In this document: positions 6,965 through 7,967 of the stretch, piece by piece
Layout of the letters: every line of letters starts with the position of its first letter
How positions within the stretch are numbered: the stretch's first letter is position 1
Source: Gulosibacter sediminis
GTDB lineage: Bacteria; Actinomycetota; Actinomycetes; Actinomycetales; Microbacteriaceae
DNA length: 7,967 bases
Direction of reading: 5' to 3'
Assembly (NCBI RefSeq): GCF_014904065.1
Contig: NZ_JACXJG010000012.1
Location: forward strand, 8,760 to 16,726
Translations under genes and position numbers: made by a program
The notes under the pieces: model-generated
What the model was told of the DNA's origin: nothing
Database searches by the model: none
The model's input: only the letters and a program-made list of their open reading frames with translations

Positions 6965-6983
6965 TTCTTGACGCCACCAAGAA
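6965..6983. promoter_or_regulatory. Perfect palindrome upstream of kgd, operator-like
   Basis: TTCTTG (6965-6970) and CAAGAA (6978-6983) form a perfect inverted repeat with a 7-nt spacer, centred about 42 nt upstream of the kgd GTG. It could be a binding site for a dimeric regulator or a small leader hairpin. No regulator family is recognised, and a 6-bp arm can arise by chance. Confidence 0.3.
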
Positions 6984-7001
6984 GAGGCAGCGTCCGGTCG
7001 T

Positions 7002-7073
7002 CAAGCCTAACGACTTTTCCTTGCAGACACCTACATCAGTCCCCAGGCACAGTTGTGGGAAAGATTAGGCTTG
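7002..7073. repeat. Inverted 9-bp repeat pair in the kgd-guaB1 divergent region
   Basis: CAAGCCTAA (7002-7010) is the exact reverse complement of TTAGGCTTG (7065-7073), with arms 54 nt apart. The right copy lies 5 nt before the guaB1 start and supplies its likely AGG ribosome-binding element; the left copy points towards kgd. No convincing -35/-10 promoter was found in 6933-7078 on either strand, although TTGACG hexamers occur at 6968-6973 (plus) and 7004-6999 (minus). Confidence 0.35.
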
Positions 7074-7078
7074 GTGAT

Positions 7079-7967
7079 ATGCAGTTCTACGGCCAAGTGC
7101 CTCAGCATGACCTCACCTATTCCGACGTCTTCCTCGTGCCGTCGCGTTCCGACGTTGGCTCGCGCCTCAACGTCGATCTCTCGACGCCGGACGAGACCGG
7201 CATGCGCATCCCCCTGGTTGCCAGCAACATGAACGCGGTGTCGGGTGAGCGTATGGCCGCGGCCCTCGCGCGTCGCGGCGGCCTCGCAGTGCTGCCGCAG
7301 GACCTCGACGACGAGGCAGCGCTTGAGCAGCTCGCCTGGGTGAAGGGGCAGGACCCCTTGGTTACCAGCCCGTTCCGCTTCTCTGGTGAGACCACCGTTG
7401 CGGAGGTGCTCACGCACGTGCCGGCCGTCGCGGGCCAGGCGATCGCCGTCGAACGCGACGCCGGGATCAGCATGCTGCTGCAGGCGAGCGACCTCGAGCA
7501 CATCCCCGCCGATGCCACCCTCGACAACCTCACGCACCTCGCCGCTCCCGAACTTTCGGTATCGCAGGATGCCCGATCTGCATTCAATGAACTCGAAGCG
7601 CTGCCGGGCAAGTTCGCGGCCGTGCGTCGTGACGGCGAACTGATCGGTTCGCTCTCGCAAGCCGACGCGCTGCGCTCGAGCATCTATCCGGCCGCGGTGG
7701 ATGCGCTGGGTCGCCTCCGCGTCGCCGCCGCCGTCGGCATCAATGGCGACGTCGTCGCTCGCGCGCGCCGTCTCGTCGAGGCTGGCGCCGATGTGCTCGT
7801 GCTCGACACGGCGCATGGACACCAGGAATCGATGCTGCGCGCGATCGAGGGAGTGCGCGGCGCCGAACTCGGCGTGCCGATCGTCGCGGGCAACGTCGTC
7901 TCGGCCGCAGGCACGCGTGACCTGGTCAACGCCGGCGCCAACATCATCAAGGTCGGCGTCGGCCCCG
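7079..7967 (+). CDS. guaB1: GuaB1-family IMP dehydrogenase-related protein, probable GMP reductase (cut by right edge)
   Basis: The first 296 codons are present, probably about 60% of the gene. The family was long annotated as IMP dehydrogenase; the mycobacterial member is reported to act as a CBS-domain-containing GMP reductase, returning GMP to IMP in purine salvage. Visible features: the N-terminal barrel start HDLTYSDVFLVPSRSDV (10-26); IPLVASNMNAVSG (44-56); RRGGLAVLPQD (65-75); an insert of about 110 residues (95-203) in the position of a CBS pair; then the barrel again with DTAHGH (243-248), AGNVVSAAGT (270-279) and KVGVGP (291-296). The window ends just before the catalytic cysteine loop. 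The start ATG at 7079 is preceded by AGG (7067-7069) at 9-nt spacing. It is divergent from kgd. Which reaction it favours cannot be decided from this part alone. Confidence 0.9.
   Translation, partial: MQFYGQVPQHDLTYSDVFLVPSRSDVGSRLNVDLSTPDETGMRIPLVASNMNAVSGERMAAALARRGGLAVLPQDLDDEAALEQLAWVKGQDPLVTSPFRFSGETTVAEVLTHVPAVAGQAIAVERDAGISMLLQASDLEHIPADATLDNLTHLAAPELSVSQDARSAFNELEALPGKFAAVRRDGELIGSLSQADALRSSIYPAAVDALGRLRVAAAVGINGDVVARARRLVEAGADVLVLDTAHGHQESMLRAIEGVRGAELGVPIVAGNVVSAAGTRDLVNAGANIIKVGVGP

Noticed and set aside
6999..7026. TTGACG (minus) or TTGCAG (plus) as -35 boxes of kgd or guaB1
   Set aside because: No acceptable -10 hexamer occurs at 16-18 nt from either, so no promoter is called.
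7031..7822. Minus-strand open frame of 263 codons opposite guaB1
   Set aside because: Guanine-rich shadow of guaB1, which has clear family motifs on the plus strand in the frame starting at 7079.

Overview
This window looks like ordinary chromosomal core DNA from a high-GC actinobacterium. The best guess is order Micrococcales, possibly Microbacteriaceae. This rests on strong G/C bias at third codon positions, a fused Kgd-type 2-oxoglutarate dehydrogenase, a SigR/RsrA thiol-stress pair, an actinobacterial-style EPSP synthase next to rsgA, and a GuaB1-type GMP reductase homologue. The placement comes from remembered family features, not from a database search.

Layout, left to right. Positions 1-1722 (minus strand) hold aroA (EPSP synthase, shikimate pathway), followed 2 nt later by the start of rsgA (30S-subunit assembly GTPase), which runs off the left edge. 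Positions 1796-2703 (plus strand) hold sigR and rsrA, a redox-sensing ECF sigma factor and its zinc anti-sigma factor, overlapping by 4 nt. They end at a hairpin followed by a perfect intrinsic terminator (2736-2769). Positions 2770-3199 contain no confident gene. They hold a short stretch with a strong coding look (to 3179) that may be the 3' end of a gene frameshifted at a G6 run. A near-perfect 11-bp GC hairpin at 3200-3235 follows. Positions 3249-6932 (minus strand) hold kgd, a complete 1227-residue TCA-cycle enzyme. A 146-bp divergent intergenic region with several inverted repeats separates it from guaB1 (7079 onward, plus strand), which is cut by the right edge.

The most interesting signal is regulatory. 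Two matches to the SigR/SigH-type promoter (GGAAT, then about 18 nt, then GTT) lie in front of and across the sigR start. One is at 1702-1727 inside the 5' end of divergent aroA, with exactly 18-nt spacing. The other is at 1783-1809 and straddles the predicted sigR start codon. If both work, SigR would control its own transcription and could be made as a long form (from 1796) and a form 15 residues shorter (from 1841), recalling the two SigR isoforms of Streptomyces. No CRISPR array, insertion sequence, tRNA, rRNA or clearly new multi-gene system was seen.
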